From assembly GCA_002733995.1 (NCBI GenBank), contig NVXR01000006.1, positions 1 through 64,000 of the forward strand: 64,000 nt of DNA. The letters run 5' to 3'. Shown piece after piece: positions 8,366-17,299 of this stretch. Under the pieces are notes generated by a model, which had not been told where the DNA came from, did no database searches, and was given only the letters and a program-made list of their open reading frames with translations. This DNA is from Desulfotalea sp. Its GTDB lineage: Bacteria; Desulfobacterota; Desulfobulbia; Desulfobulbales; Desulfocapsaceae. The position numbers and the translations under genes were made by a program. The first letter of the stretch is position 1. Each line of letters begins with the position of its first letter.

Positions 8366-10519
8366 ATGAAAAAAATTGTAATCGTACTTCTTATGATAGC
8401 GGTGGCTGTTGCTTTTTTTGTGTTTGATTTGGACACCGTTTTGACCTTGGAAAACATCAAGGCAAATCAGGCAGAGCTTGTTCAGCTGCGAGATACTGCG
8501 CCACTTATGGTGAGCCTGGTTTTTTTCTCTCTCTACGTGCTGGTTACTGGTCTTTCACTTCCGGGGGCTGTGATTCTGACCCTTGCGGGTGGGGGCCTTT
8601 TTGGCCTTGCCTGGGGCTTTGTACTCATCTCTTTTGCCTCATCTATAGGTGCAACGCTTGCCTTTCTCGTCTCACGCTATCTGTTAAAGGATGCTGTGCA
8701 AAGTAGGTTTGGCAATAAACTGGCCGCCATAAATAAAGGTGTTGAGCGTGAAGGTGCCTTTTATCTTTTTACCCTTCGCCTTGTGCCTATTTTCCCCTTT
8801 TTCCTCATTAATATTTTGATGGGTTTAACCCCAATAAAAACCTGGAATTTCTACTGGGTGAGTCAGTTGGGGATGATGGCAGGGACACTGGTGTACATTA
8901 ATGCGGGAACCCAGCTGGCTAAAATTGATGGTTTAGGTGGCATCCTTTCCCCTGTGCTGCTTTTTTCGTTTGCTTTGCTCGGAGTTTTTCCTTTGGTGGC
9001 AAAGAAAGTTATCACCTTTTTTAAAAAGAGAAAGGTCTATGCCCAATGGTCAAGACCGGCTCGTTTTGACAGAAATCTGGTGGTGATAGGTGCAGGGGCA
9101 GCTGGTCTTGTGTCTTCATATATTGGTGCTGCGGTAAAGGCCAAGGTAACACTTGTGGAAACGGCAAAAATGGGAGGCGACTGTCTCAACTATGGTTGTG
9201 TGCCCAGTAAGGCGCTTATAAAAAGTGCGAAAATAAATCACTATATTAAAAATGGATCACAGTATGGCCTAGAGGACAGTCCCGCAACGTTTAGTTTTAA
9301 AAAAGTTATGCAGCGTGTTCACTCAGTTATCGCAAGTATAGAGCCACATGATAGCGTTGATCGCTATACCTCCCTTGGTGTCGAGGTTATTAAGGGATAT
9401 GCGACGGTGGTTGATCCGTGGACTGTTGAAATTGCCCTTAGCCAGGGGGGCAGCAAACGCTTAACCACCCGGTCTATTATTATTGCCGCCGGGGCCAGTC
9501 CGTTGGTGCCGCCTCTACCGGGGATTGAAGAGTCAGGTTATCTCACCAGTGATACCCTTTGGCAGGAACTGGTGGAGCGTGAAACTGTACCGGAAAATCT
9601 TGTGATTTTGGGTGGTGGCCCCATCGGCTGTGAGCTGTCTCAGGCCTTTGCCCGGCTTGGTGCAAATGTCGTGCAGATTCAACGAGGGGACAGAATTATT
9701 GAGCGGGAAGATAAGGACGTATCGTCTTTTGCCAAGGCGTCACTTGAAAGGGATGGGGTGACAGTTCTTACGGGTCACACTGCACTCAGATGCATCAAGG
9801 ACGCCCAGGGGAAGGCTGTTATTGTAGAGCATGCTGGAGAAGAAAAGCGGATTGATTATGACGTTCTTATCTGTGCGGTTGGTCGAAAGGCTCGACTGGC
9901 AGGTTATGGTCTTGAAAATCTCGGGATCAAAACGGATCGCACCATTACAACCAATGAGTATCTTGAGACTATTTATCCTAATATTTTTGCAGCAGGTGAT
10001 GTGGCAGGTCCATATCAGTTGACCCATGTCGCTGGTCATCAGGCCTGGTATGCCTCGGTTAATGCTCTCTTTGGCGAATGGAAAAAGTTTAAGGTCGACT
10101 ACTCAGTGATTCCTTGGACGACCTTTATTGATCCTGAAGTAGCGCGGGTTGGTCTTAATGAGCGGGAGGCTTGTTTGCAGGACATCGCCTATGAGGTTAC
10201 ACGCTTTGGCCTTGATGATCTTGATCGCGCCATTACAGATGGAACGGCCCGGGGATTTGTCAAAGTACTTACTGTTCCTGGCAAAGATAGGATTTTAGGG
10301 GTGACCATCGTGGGAGAACATGGTGGCGATTTATTAAGCGAATTTGTTCTGGCCATGAAACACGGTCTGGGCCTCAATAAAATTCTTGGGACGATCCACA
10401 CATATCCTACCCTTGCTGAGGCGAATAAATATGTTGCAGGGGAATGGAAAAGGGCACATGCTCCTGAAAAATTGCTTTCTTTGGTCGAAAAATACCACCG
10501 TTGGAAAAGGGGGAAGTGA
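8366..10519 (+). CDS. TVP38/TMEM64 membrane domain fused to FAD/NAD-dependent disulfide oxidoreductase (mercuric reductase/Lpd-like)
   Basis: N-terminal VTT-type region (GLSLPGAVILTLAGGGLFG... LRLVPIFPFFLINILMGLT), then GAGAAGLVSSYIGAAVKAKVTLVETAKMGGDCLNYGCVPSKALIKSA with the CxxxxC redox motif. ATG at 8366 follows a GAGGA-like RBS. Confidence 0.92.
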   Translation: MKKIVIVLLMIAVAVAFFVFDLDTVLTLENIKANQAELVQLRDTAPLMVSLVFFSLYVLVTGLSLPGAVILTLAGGGLFGLAWGFVLISFASSIGATLAFLVSRYLLKDAVQSRFGNKLAAINKGVEREGAFYLFTLRLVPIFPFFLINILMGLTPIKTWNFYWVSQLGMMAGTLVYINAGTQLAKIDGLGGILSPVLLFSFALLGVFPLVAKKVITFFKKRKVYAQWSRPARFDRNLVVIGAGAAGLVSSYIGAAVKAKVTLVETAKMGGDCLNYGCVPSKALIKSAKINHYIKNGSQYGLEDSPATFSFKKVMQRVHSVIASIEPHDSVDRYTSLGVEVIKGYATVVDPWTVEIALSQGGSKRLTTRSIIIAAGASPLVPPLPGIEESGYLTSDTLWQELVERETVPENLVILGGGPIGCELSQAFARLGANVVQIQRGDRIIEREDKDVSSFAKASLERDGVTVLTGHTALRCIKDAQGKAVIVEHAGEEKRIDYDVLICAVGRKARLAGYGLENLGIKTDRTITTNEYLETIYPNIFAAGDVAGPYQLTHVAGHQAWYASVNALFGEWKKFKVDYSVIPWTTFIDPEVARVGLNEREACLQDIAYEVTRFGLDDLDRAITDGTARGFVKVLTVPGKDRILGVTIVGEHGGDLLSEFVLAMKHGLGLNKILGTIHTYPTLAEANKYVAGEWKRAHAPEKLLSLVEKYHRWKRGK

Positions 10520-11313
10520 TGCTGCGATTAGTGGTACTCCTCAGTGTATTGTTTTGCCCCGCGGCACCGGCTACGGCTGGGGGATTTGACCATAGTCTTT
10601 GGGATAACATTCTGCAAACACATGTAAAGTCAAGAGACGGTGGTAAGGCCACGGTTGTTGATTACGCCGGAGTCTTAAGGGAAAGGGACCTGCTTCATTC
10701 CTATCTTGAAAAGCTATCTCAGGTGGAGGCAAAAGTGTTTTACCAATGGAGTAAGGTTGAGCAACTTGCCTTTCTCATCAATGCCTACAATAGCTGGACG
10801 GTCGAGCTTGTTCTGACCGGTTATCCCGGTCTCAATTCTATTAAAGATCTTGGCTCCTTTTGGCAGTCAGCCTGGAAGAAAAAATTCATACCTCTTTTAG
10901 GGGAAACCAGAAATCTGGACGATATCGAGCATGGTCTTATCCGTTGCGAAGGTTGTTATAACGATCCTCGGATTCATTTTGCCGTCAACTGTGCAAGTGT
11001 GGGGTGCCCTGCCCTGCGGTCCGAGGCATATCGTGGTGATATTCTTGAGCAACAGTTGCATGATGTCGAAATACTATTTCTAAGTGATCGTACGAGAAAC
11101 AGGTTGGTTGGAGATGTTTTTGAGATTTCTAAAATCTTTAAATGGTATGGGGATGATTTTCGTAAGGGGTGGCAGGGTATTGATTCTTTGGAGCAATATT
11201 TACAAGCTCATGCACAGCTTTTAGGGATGTCGGTTGGGGCTATAGAGCAGTTGGACCAAGATAGGCTGAAAATAAAATATCTCAAATATGATTGGACGCT
11301 TAATGATAGTTAA
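10519..11313 (+). CDS. DUF547 domain-containing exported protein
   Basis: Signal peptide, then DYAGVLRERDLLHSYL ... AFLINAYNSWTVELVL ... DPRIHFAVNCASVGCPALRSEAY; start ATG overlaps the preceding stop (TGATG). Confidence 0.85.
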   Translation: MLRLVVLLSVLFCPAAPATAGGFDHSLWDNILQTHVKSRDGGKATVVDYAGVLRERDLLHSYLEKLSQVEAKVFYQWSKVEQLAFLINAYNSWTVELVLTGYPGLNSIKDLGSFWQSAWKKKFIPLLGETRNLDDIEHGLIRCEGCYNDPRIHFAVNCASVGCPALRSEAYRGDILEQQLHDVEILFLSDRTRNRLVGDVFEISKIFKWYGDDFRKGWQGIDSLEQYLQAHAQLLGMSVGAIEQLDQDRLKIKYLKYDWTLNDS

Positions 11314-11399
11314 GGGCCGGGTAAAAAGAGAGCTTGTGCCTCTGGCAGGCAACTTTTAGCTCACAGAAGATGTGAACAGAACAGAAAGGTTTTTGCTCG

Positions 11400-12116
11400 C
11401 TACTGTGAAAAGCTGAACCAGCCTGAGACGGCAGCGTAGAGGAGGGGCAAAAATATTGCAGGGATGAGATTGCCAACACGAATTGTTGTTATCTTTAGCA
11501 TGTTGAAGCCGATTGCCAAGATAAGAAGACCACCTACGGATGTCATTTGTTCAATTGTTTCGGGGACGAGGAGGTCTTTCATAAAGGTGGCACTAATGGT
11601 TATAATGCCCTGGTAAATGAATACCGCAAGTGCTGAAAACATAACTCCAATGCCCATGGCAGAGGCAAAGATGATGGATGTTACGCCATCAAGAATTGAT
11701 TTAGCAAAAAGAGTTTGATGGTTGCCCGTCAGGCCACTTTCTAGCGAACCAATAATTGCCATCGAACCTACACAAAAAACAAGACTGGCTGTGACAAAGC
11801 CCTTAGAAAAAGAGCGGTTGTTCTCTGACTTTACTGTAACCTTTCTTTCCAAAAACCTTCCTAGAGCCTCAAGTTTTGTCTCAATTTTCAGCCATTCACC
11901 GAGGATAGCACCGATAATTACGGAAAAAATAACGATCATCAAATTATCAGACACCAGAGCAGACTTAATACCGATGAGGATGACCGATAAGCCGACGCCA
12001 CTTAAAATGATTTCTGCGTAATTTTTTGAGATCCCTTTACTGAAAAGTAGGCCTATTAGGCTACCACCAATAATTGCGAGCGCATTGACTATTGTTCCAA
12101 GCATAATATGCCACAC
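11400..12116 (-). CDS. DUF554 family membrane protein
   Basis: GTIVNALAIIGGSLIGLLFSKGI ... CVGSMAIIGSLESGLTGNHQTLFAKSILDGVTSIIFASAMGIGV; typical DUF554. Confidence 0.88.
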   Translation of the reverse strand: MWHIMLGTIVNALAIIGGSLIGLLFSKGISKNYAEIILSGVGLSVILIGIKSALVSDNLMIVIFSVIIGAILGEWLKIETKLEALGRFLERKVTVKSENNRSFSKGFVTASLVFCVGSMAIIGSLESGLTGNHQTLFAKSILDGVTSIIFASAMGIGVMFSALAVFIYQGIITISATFMKDLLVPETIEQMTSVGGLLILAIGFNMLKITTIRVGNLIPAIFLPLLYAAVSGWFSFSQ

Positions 12117-12313
12117 GGAAAATGTGAGAGGTGAAGTGGAGGGACGTGGGGGAATTGATTATCCCATGATAGTAGTATCTAGAGGCTTAGTTATACCACT
12201 AAGCTAACATTGTGGAACCTCTCTTTTGTTTTTTGCAGAGGGGGGGGCTCTTGGAATGGGAGGAAAGTGGTGCAGAAGAGTTACTACATCACATCTTGTA
12301 GATAAGGTACCTG

Positions 12314-15133
12314 TTATGGCTGGTTATATACACGCCGTATCTCTTGGTGGACGTCTTCAAGTCTGAACGGTTTGACAATGCGGCCCTTGAATCCGTAGTC
12401 TGCAAAACGGGCCATAATAGGATCCATTGCGTAGCCGCTGGTCGCAATTACTTTTGCTTCGGAGTTGATAATTAAAATTTTTTGTACGGCTTCTTTGCCT
12501 CCCATACCTCCGGGAATAGTAAGGTCAGAAATAACAAGTTGGTATGGGGTGTCGTTTTGTATGGCTTCGCGGTACATGCTCACGCCGGTTTTGCCTTCAT
12601 CTGCCACATCAACTACATAACTGCTTGCTTCAAGGATACCCGTCATTACCTGCTGGATGATGACATCGTCTTCAATCAGTAATATTTTAAAGCCCTTCTT
12701 AGGTTCTGCCTCTGCAAGCATTGCTTGTGGTAGCTTGGGGCTTTGGTCTGTTTGCCTGTCGGCAAGAAGGAGCAGGGAGAAGGTGGTTCCGCTCCCCGGT
12801 TTGGAATCAACTGTAATGACGCCCTTATGTCTTTCGATAATACTGTAGACCATGGATAAGCCTAAGCCTGTACCATTCTGTTTGGTTGTGAAATAAGGGT
12901 CAAAAATTTTGCTTAAAATTTTCGGTTCTATTCCTATGCCATTGTCGCTGACCTTGAGCTCAACGCAGTCTTTATTAAGCTTTGAGTTGCGGGCCGAAAT
13001 GTTTTTTGCGGTGATGACGATCTTGCCGCCTCTCGGCAGGGCATGTTCGGCGTTGATCACAAGGTTGCTTATCACCTGGGAAATTTGACCAGGGTCTGCC
13101 TGTACCTTCCAAAGGGGATCAAAAATTTTATACTGGGCCTTCACGGAGCTGCCACTGAGGTTGAAAGGAACCTCTTCTTCCAGCATCTTTTTGAGGTCAA
13201 GCTCCTCGGTCATAGGTTCACCTCCTTTGGAAAAGGTGAGCAGTTGTGTGGTGAGACTCTTTGCCCTCTGTACAGAATCCAGAGCTATCTGGAGGTGTGG
13301 CCGGATATGTTCGTCTCTGTTTAATTTGAGATTGGCAAGTTCGATGTTGCCAAATATACCAGACAGGATGTTGTTGAAATCATGTGCAATACCTCCTGCG
13401 AGAATTCCAACTGATTCGAGTTTTTGAGCTTTGAAAAGTTCTGCTTCTATTTTTAAATTTTCCGTCTCATCGCGAAAGACCACGACCCGGCCAATTTCTT
13501 TTTTGTCTTCAATATATAGAGGTGCACTGTTAAGCGAAATTCGGTATACCTTCCCAAGTCTTGATGTTAGAGTGATGTCTTGTTTTCCCACCTCTTCTGT
13601 CGCCATACTCGTGCTGGTAGTTGCGCTCTCCATCCCTGAGCGGTGAAGGTTTAAGACTTCCTTGATATTTTTGTCATGGACCTCATTTTGTTGCCAGCCC
13701 GTCAGTTGCTCGGCTACCTTGTTGAGTAAAAGAACCCTCCCCTCAGTGTCTGTTGCAATTACTCCTTCAGTGATAGAATGCAATGTGACGAGAAGGCGTT
13801 CTTTTTCTTGATCGAGTTCTTGTTCAATCTTTATTTTGTCGTCCAGCATTTGATTGGCAAAATTGGCTAACTGATCAAGTTCTTTAAACTTGAGATTGTC
13901 CTTGTTTATACGTTCAGAAGAAAGAGCTGCCCGTTTGAAAAAATCTACAAAGAGGAGGAAATCTTTTTCGAGCCTTTTGCCCATTTGATTGAAAATGAAA
14001 ATACTGAGTAAAAAACCTGCAATAAACAGCGTTACGACGCTCAAAAAACCCAACATAAGCTGTTTTTTCAGGTCCGTAAGTATCTGTTGGATTTCCCCTT
14101 CGATGTCATCTGTGTACAGACCTGCTGCAACTATAAAACGATCTCCTCCAGCCAGCTTGAAAAAACTTGTTTTAGGGCTAGGGGCAGCGTTGTCTATTTT
14201 CCGGTACCAGTAATCTACAAAACACTCGCCTTTATCTCGTAGTCCTTGGAGAAATTCCTTCCGAAACATTTTTCCTTTGGCGTCTTGGAAAGCGTCGGAA
14301 ATAAACTTTCCGGTGTCATTTGGACGGTTAGGATTTGCATAAACCTTCGCGAACTCTTTACCGCCACGAATGTCTAAGAGTTCGTTTATAAAAACGTATC
14401 CCCGTCCCTTTGGTCCGAAACGATTGGTCGTGACATAGTGGCTGATAATGTTTTGCATTGATTGGGTTGCTGCACTCAGGTAGGTTCCGGAGCCAATGAT
14501 CCAATCATATGGTTCAAACTGTTTAACATAAGACACCTTTTCATAATCGTTGCCTTGGACGCCAGGTCTTGACCAGTAGTATGAAGAAAAACCTTCATGG
14601 TGAAGTCTCACCGTCTTAATCATATTCTGGAAGATTTGCTCGACTCTGGAAGCGCTGATATTCTGGCCATTTGTTGCTGTAAGTTTCGCTGTCTCTACAT
14701 TTAATTGATGGGCACCTTTAAAATTAATTATGAAATAATAGCCGCTGCCATTGTCAAAACGAATTGGACCTAAGGTATCGATGATTATCTGTTTGATTTC
14801 CTTTTCGCTTTTCGTGTTTTTATTTTGTTCGTAGATGTCGTTTGCGATGCTATAGGCTTTGAGTACTCTTGCTTTGACAATGTTTTGGGCTTTGTTAAGA
14901 TGCCTATCCATCTCGTAGTCAATGAGTGTTACGACACGATCAACTTCAAATTTAATGAGTTGACGTTGTTCTTTAATGTAGTGGGATCGCATGTGTTGGG
15001 CATGTTGCTTTGCCTCTGTTATCTTTGTGTAGGTATTAAAGCCAATGGTGAAAATAGCGAGCAACAAAAGTAAAATAGATACGTTCAGACGCATGGTGTT
15101 GAGAAAACCATATTTTTTGATGCTTTTTGTCAT
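12314..15133 (-). CDS. hybrid sensor histidine kinase (Cache, PAS, HisKA/HATPase, receiver)
   Basis: Cache-like periplasmic region; PAS (ITEGVIATDTEGRVLLLNKVAEQLTGW); H-box GGIAHDFNNILSGIFGNIELA; N/G boxes; C-terminal REC (ILLIEDDVIIQQVM ... VISDLTIPGGMGG). Confidence 0.93.
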   Translation of the reverse strand: MTKSIKKYGFLNTMRLNVSILLLLLAIFTIGFNTYTKITEAKQHAQHMRSHYIKEQRQLIKFEVDRVVTLIDYEMDRHLNKAQNIVKARVLKAYSIANDIYEQNKNTKSEKEIKQIIIDTLGPIRFDNGSGYYFIINFKGAHQLNVETAKLTATNGQNISASRVEQIFQNMIKTVRLHHEGFSSYYWSRPGVQGNDYEKVSYVKQFEPYDWIIGSGTYLSAATQSMQNIISHYVTTNRFGPKGRGYVFINELLDIRGGKEFAKVYANPNRPNDTGKFISDAFQDAKGKMFRKEFLQGLRDKGECFVDYWYRKIDNAAPSPKTSFFKLAGGDRFIVAAGLYTDDIEGEIQQILTDLKKQLMLGFLSVVTLFIAGFLLSIFIFNQMGKRLEKDFLLFVDFFKRAALSSERINKDNLKFKELDQLANFANQMLDDKIKIEQELDQEKERLLVTLHSITEGVIATDTEGRVLLLNKVAEQLTGWQQNEVHDKNIKEVLNLHRSGMESATTSTSMATEEVGKQDITLTSRLGKVYRISLNSAPLYIEDKKEIGRVVVFRDETENLKIEAELFKAQKLESVGILAGGIAHDFNNILSGIFGNIELANLKLNRDEHIRPHLQIALDSVQRAKSLTTQLLTFSKGGEPMTEELDLKKMLEEEVPFNLSGSSVKAQYKIFDPLWKVQADPGQISQVISNLVINAEHALPRGGKIVITAKNISARNSKLNKDCVELKVSDNGIGIEPKILSKIFDPYFTTKQNGTGLGLSMVYSIIERHKGVITVDSKPGSGTTFSLLLLADRQTDQSPKLPQAMLAEAEPKKGFKILLIEDDVIIQQVMTGILEASSYVVDVADEGKTGVSMYREAIQNDTPYQLVISDLTIPGGMGGKEAVQKILIINSEAKVIATSGYAMDPIMARFADYGFKGRIVKPFRLEDVHQEIRRVYNQP

Positions 15134-15557
15134 TGTATTTCGAGGGAACTTTAATGTTATCTCTATTTTAGCGTGGATTAAACGTCCGCAATGGTACTCA
15201 TCGAGCAGTATCGGTCTCCGCTGTTGTACTATAAAAGATAATGGTCAGTTTCGTCGCTTTAATAGGCTGATATCCGTTAAATTGTTTCCGGGGAGGTCCC
15301 TCGGTCTTGTCAGGGGTACAAGCAGTGGCATTGATTAAATCGTGGTTAGGGCTTTAGCCATAGAATCCCCAGACATAACAGATAATAGGTACTATTGAAG
15401 GGCATCCGCTTGTTAATTGTACTGCTTCCGTTTTTGCCAGCATTCCATCGAAGATTCAAAGGAATAGCCCGCTTGCTTTCTTGTTTTTTACAGCCTCGTT
15501 CCTGTAACAAGGTATGTTAATACATCTGCTTCAATTCTGGCGCCCTCTGTGAGGGGA

Positions 15558-15752
15558 CTACGAGTAACCTCGTTGTTGATGGTCATATTTGAGTGGCGCC
15601 TTGAGTCTGTCTCGGAAAAATTCTACATCTCTTTGGGCCGTTCTGCTGGAGATTTTAAATTGATCAACAAGATGAGTGGTGTTGGGAACTCTTTGGGTTT
15701 TTATTCGTTTATGAAACCCGAGAAAACGCCCATATTTCAAACGGTCAGGCAT
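15558..15752 (-). pseudogene. remnant of a WYL/DeoR-type transcriptional regulator (HTH N-terminus only)
   Basis: NTTHLVDQFKISSRTAQRDVEFFRDRLKAPLKYDHQQRGYS matches the HTH pattern of WYL-domain regulators; a stop follows and no WYL domain is downstream. Confidence 0.55.
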
Positions 15753-15937
15753 AATTACTCACCCATACTGGAAAGAAAGTCTTGTCAGTTTTACTGGCAA
15801 GCAACCATGGTGTTGTTGTCGTTTTGTTCTGTCGTTCGGCTTCTTCTAAATGTTATCGTGTTGGTCGAGATGTTGCAACAGATATTGTGCCATAGGCTCA
15901 AGCTGTGAACTTGAGCAAAGCAATATAATGATCAACC

Positions 15938-17299
15938 TTACATTTTATCGAGTCGATATCTGAGTGTTGCTCTTGAGAGGCCAAGCAGGCGTGCCGCCCT
16001 GGAGACATTGTTGCTTGCAACCTCCATGGCATATTGAATGTATGTCTTTTCAAGGTCTTCAAGGCCTATTCTATGGTCTCGCATGAGAAGTTCAACCACC
16101 TGGGTGAGGTTAAGTTCGGCCAGAGGTCTTCCCTGGGATTCGTGGAGGATGACATGTTGGGCAGTGATTTTATCACCTTTTGTGAGAATCATCGCCCTTT
16201 CGAGGACGTTTCGAAGTTCTCTGATGTTGCCTTTCCAGGGATGATTGTAGAGCATGTCCATAACCTTCTCTGTCATGGTAGGTGGACGCCTGCCAAAGGC
16301 ATTGCTGAATTCAGCAATGAAATGCTGGGACAGGAGTGGAATGTCATCCCGTCGTTCACGGAGGGGCGGAATGCGGATGGGAAAGACGTTTATACGGTAG
16401 TAGAGATCTTCGCGAAAGGTCTTTTCCATTACCATTTTTTCAAGGTCTTTGTTGGTTGCCGTAATGATCCGAACATCCGCTTTAATGGTTTTGTTTCCAC
16501 CAAGTCTTTCAAAGGTTTTTGACTCAAGGACGCGGAGAAATTTTGACTGGACATCGAGTTCCATGTCCCCGATTTCATCAAGGAAAAGCGTGCCTCCTGA
16601 GGCTAGCTCAAATTTCCCTTTCTTTTGTTGATGTGCCCCGGTAAAGGCGCCTTTCTCATGGCCAAAGAGTTCGGCTTCAAGGAGGGCGGAAGGGATGGCA
16701 GCACAGTTGACCGGAAGAAAGGGGCGTTTGCATCGAGGGCTGTTGAGGTGGGTGGCCCGTGAGAGGAGCTCCTTGCCCGTGCCGCTTTCTCCAGTGATGA
16801 GCACCGTTGTATCCCTGTGGGAGACCTCGCCCGCCAGGCGAAGGATTTCACATATCTCGTAAGAGTCACCAACAATATTATTAAAGGTGTATTTACCTTC
16901 TATTTCCCGGCGAAGATATTTTACCTCGGAGGTGAGTCTGCTGATTTGTTGCGCTTTCTTTATGGTGGAGCGGAGTTTGTTTTCTGTAAAAGGCTTGGTT
17001 ACGTAGTCAAAGGCGCCTTCATGGATTGCCTCAACTGCATTGTCAATGGAGCCAAAGGCCGTAATAACGATAACGGGAACCTCCGGTTTGGCATTTTTTA
17101 TGTGTTTGAGAACTTCCATACCACCAATTTTGGGTAGCTTGAGGTCGGTGATAACCAGGTGAATGGTTTCGCTGGTGAAGGTGTTGATAGCCTCCTCACC
17201 ATCGCAGGCTTCAAAGATGTTGAGCTCCATATCAGAGAGCAACATTTTGATCACCTCTCTCATTCTTGCTTCATCTTCAACTAACAGTAGGTTGGACAT
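15938..17299 (-). CDS. sigma54-dependent response regulator (NtrC family)
   Basis: Receiver domain LLVEDEARMREVIKMLL; AAA+ GESGTGKELLSRATH and GAFTGAHQQKKGKFELASGGTLFLDEIGDM; C-terminal Fis-type HTH. Confidence 0.95.
   Translation of the reverse strand: MSNLLLVEDEARMREVIKMLLSDMELNIFEACDGEEAINTFTSETIHLVITDLKLPKIGGMEVLKHIKNAKPEVPVIVITAFGSIDNAVEAIHEGAFDYVTKPFTENKLRSTIKKAQQISRLTSEVKYLRREIEGKYTFNNIVGDSYEICEILRLAGEVSHRDTTVLITGESGTGKELLSRATHLNSPRCKRPFLPVNCAAIPSALLEAELFGHEKGAFTGAHQQKKGKFELASGGTLFLDEIGDMELDVQSKFLRVLESKTFERLGGNKTIKADVRIITATNKDLEKMVMEKTFREDLYYRINVFPIRIPPLRERRDDIPLLSQHFIAEFSNAFGRRPPTMTEKVMDMLYNHPWKGNIRELRNVLERAMILTKGDKITAQHVILHESQGRPLAELNLTQVVELLMRDHRIGLEDLEKTYIQYAMEVASNNVSRAARLLGLSRATLRYRLDKM

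Noticed and set aside
15549-15908. 119-aa plus-strand ORF
   Set aside because: Lies opposite the WYL-regulator HTH remnant, which is the more protein-like frame.
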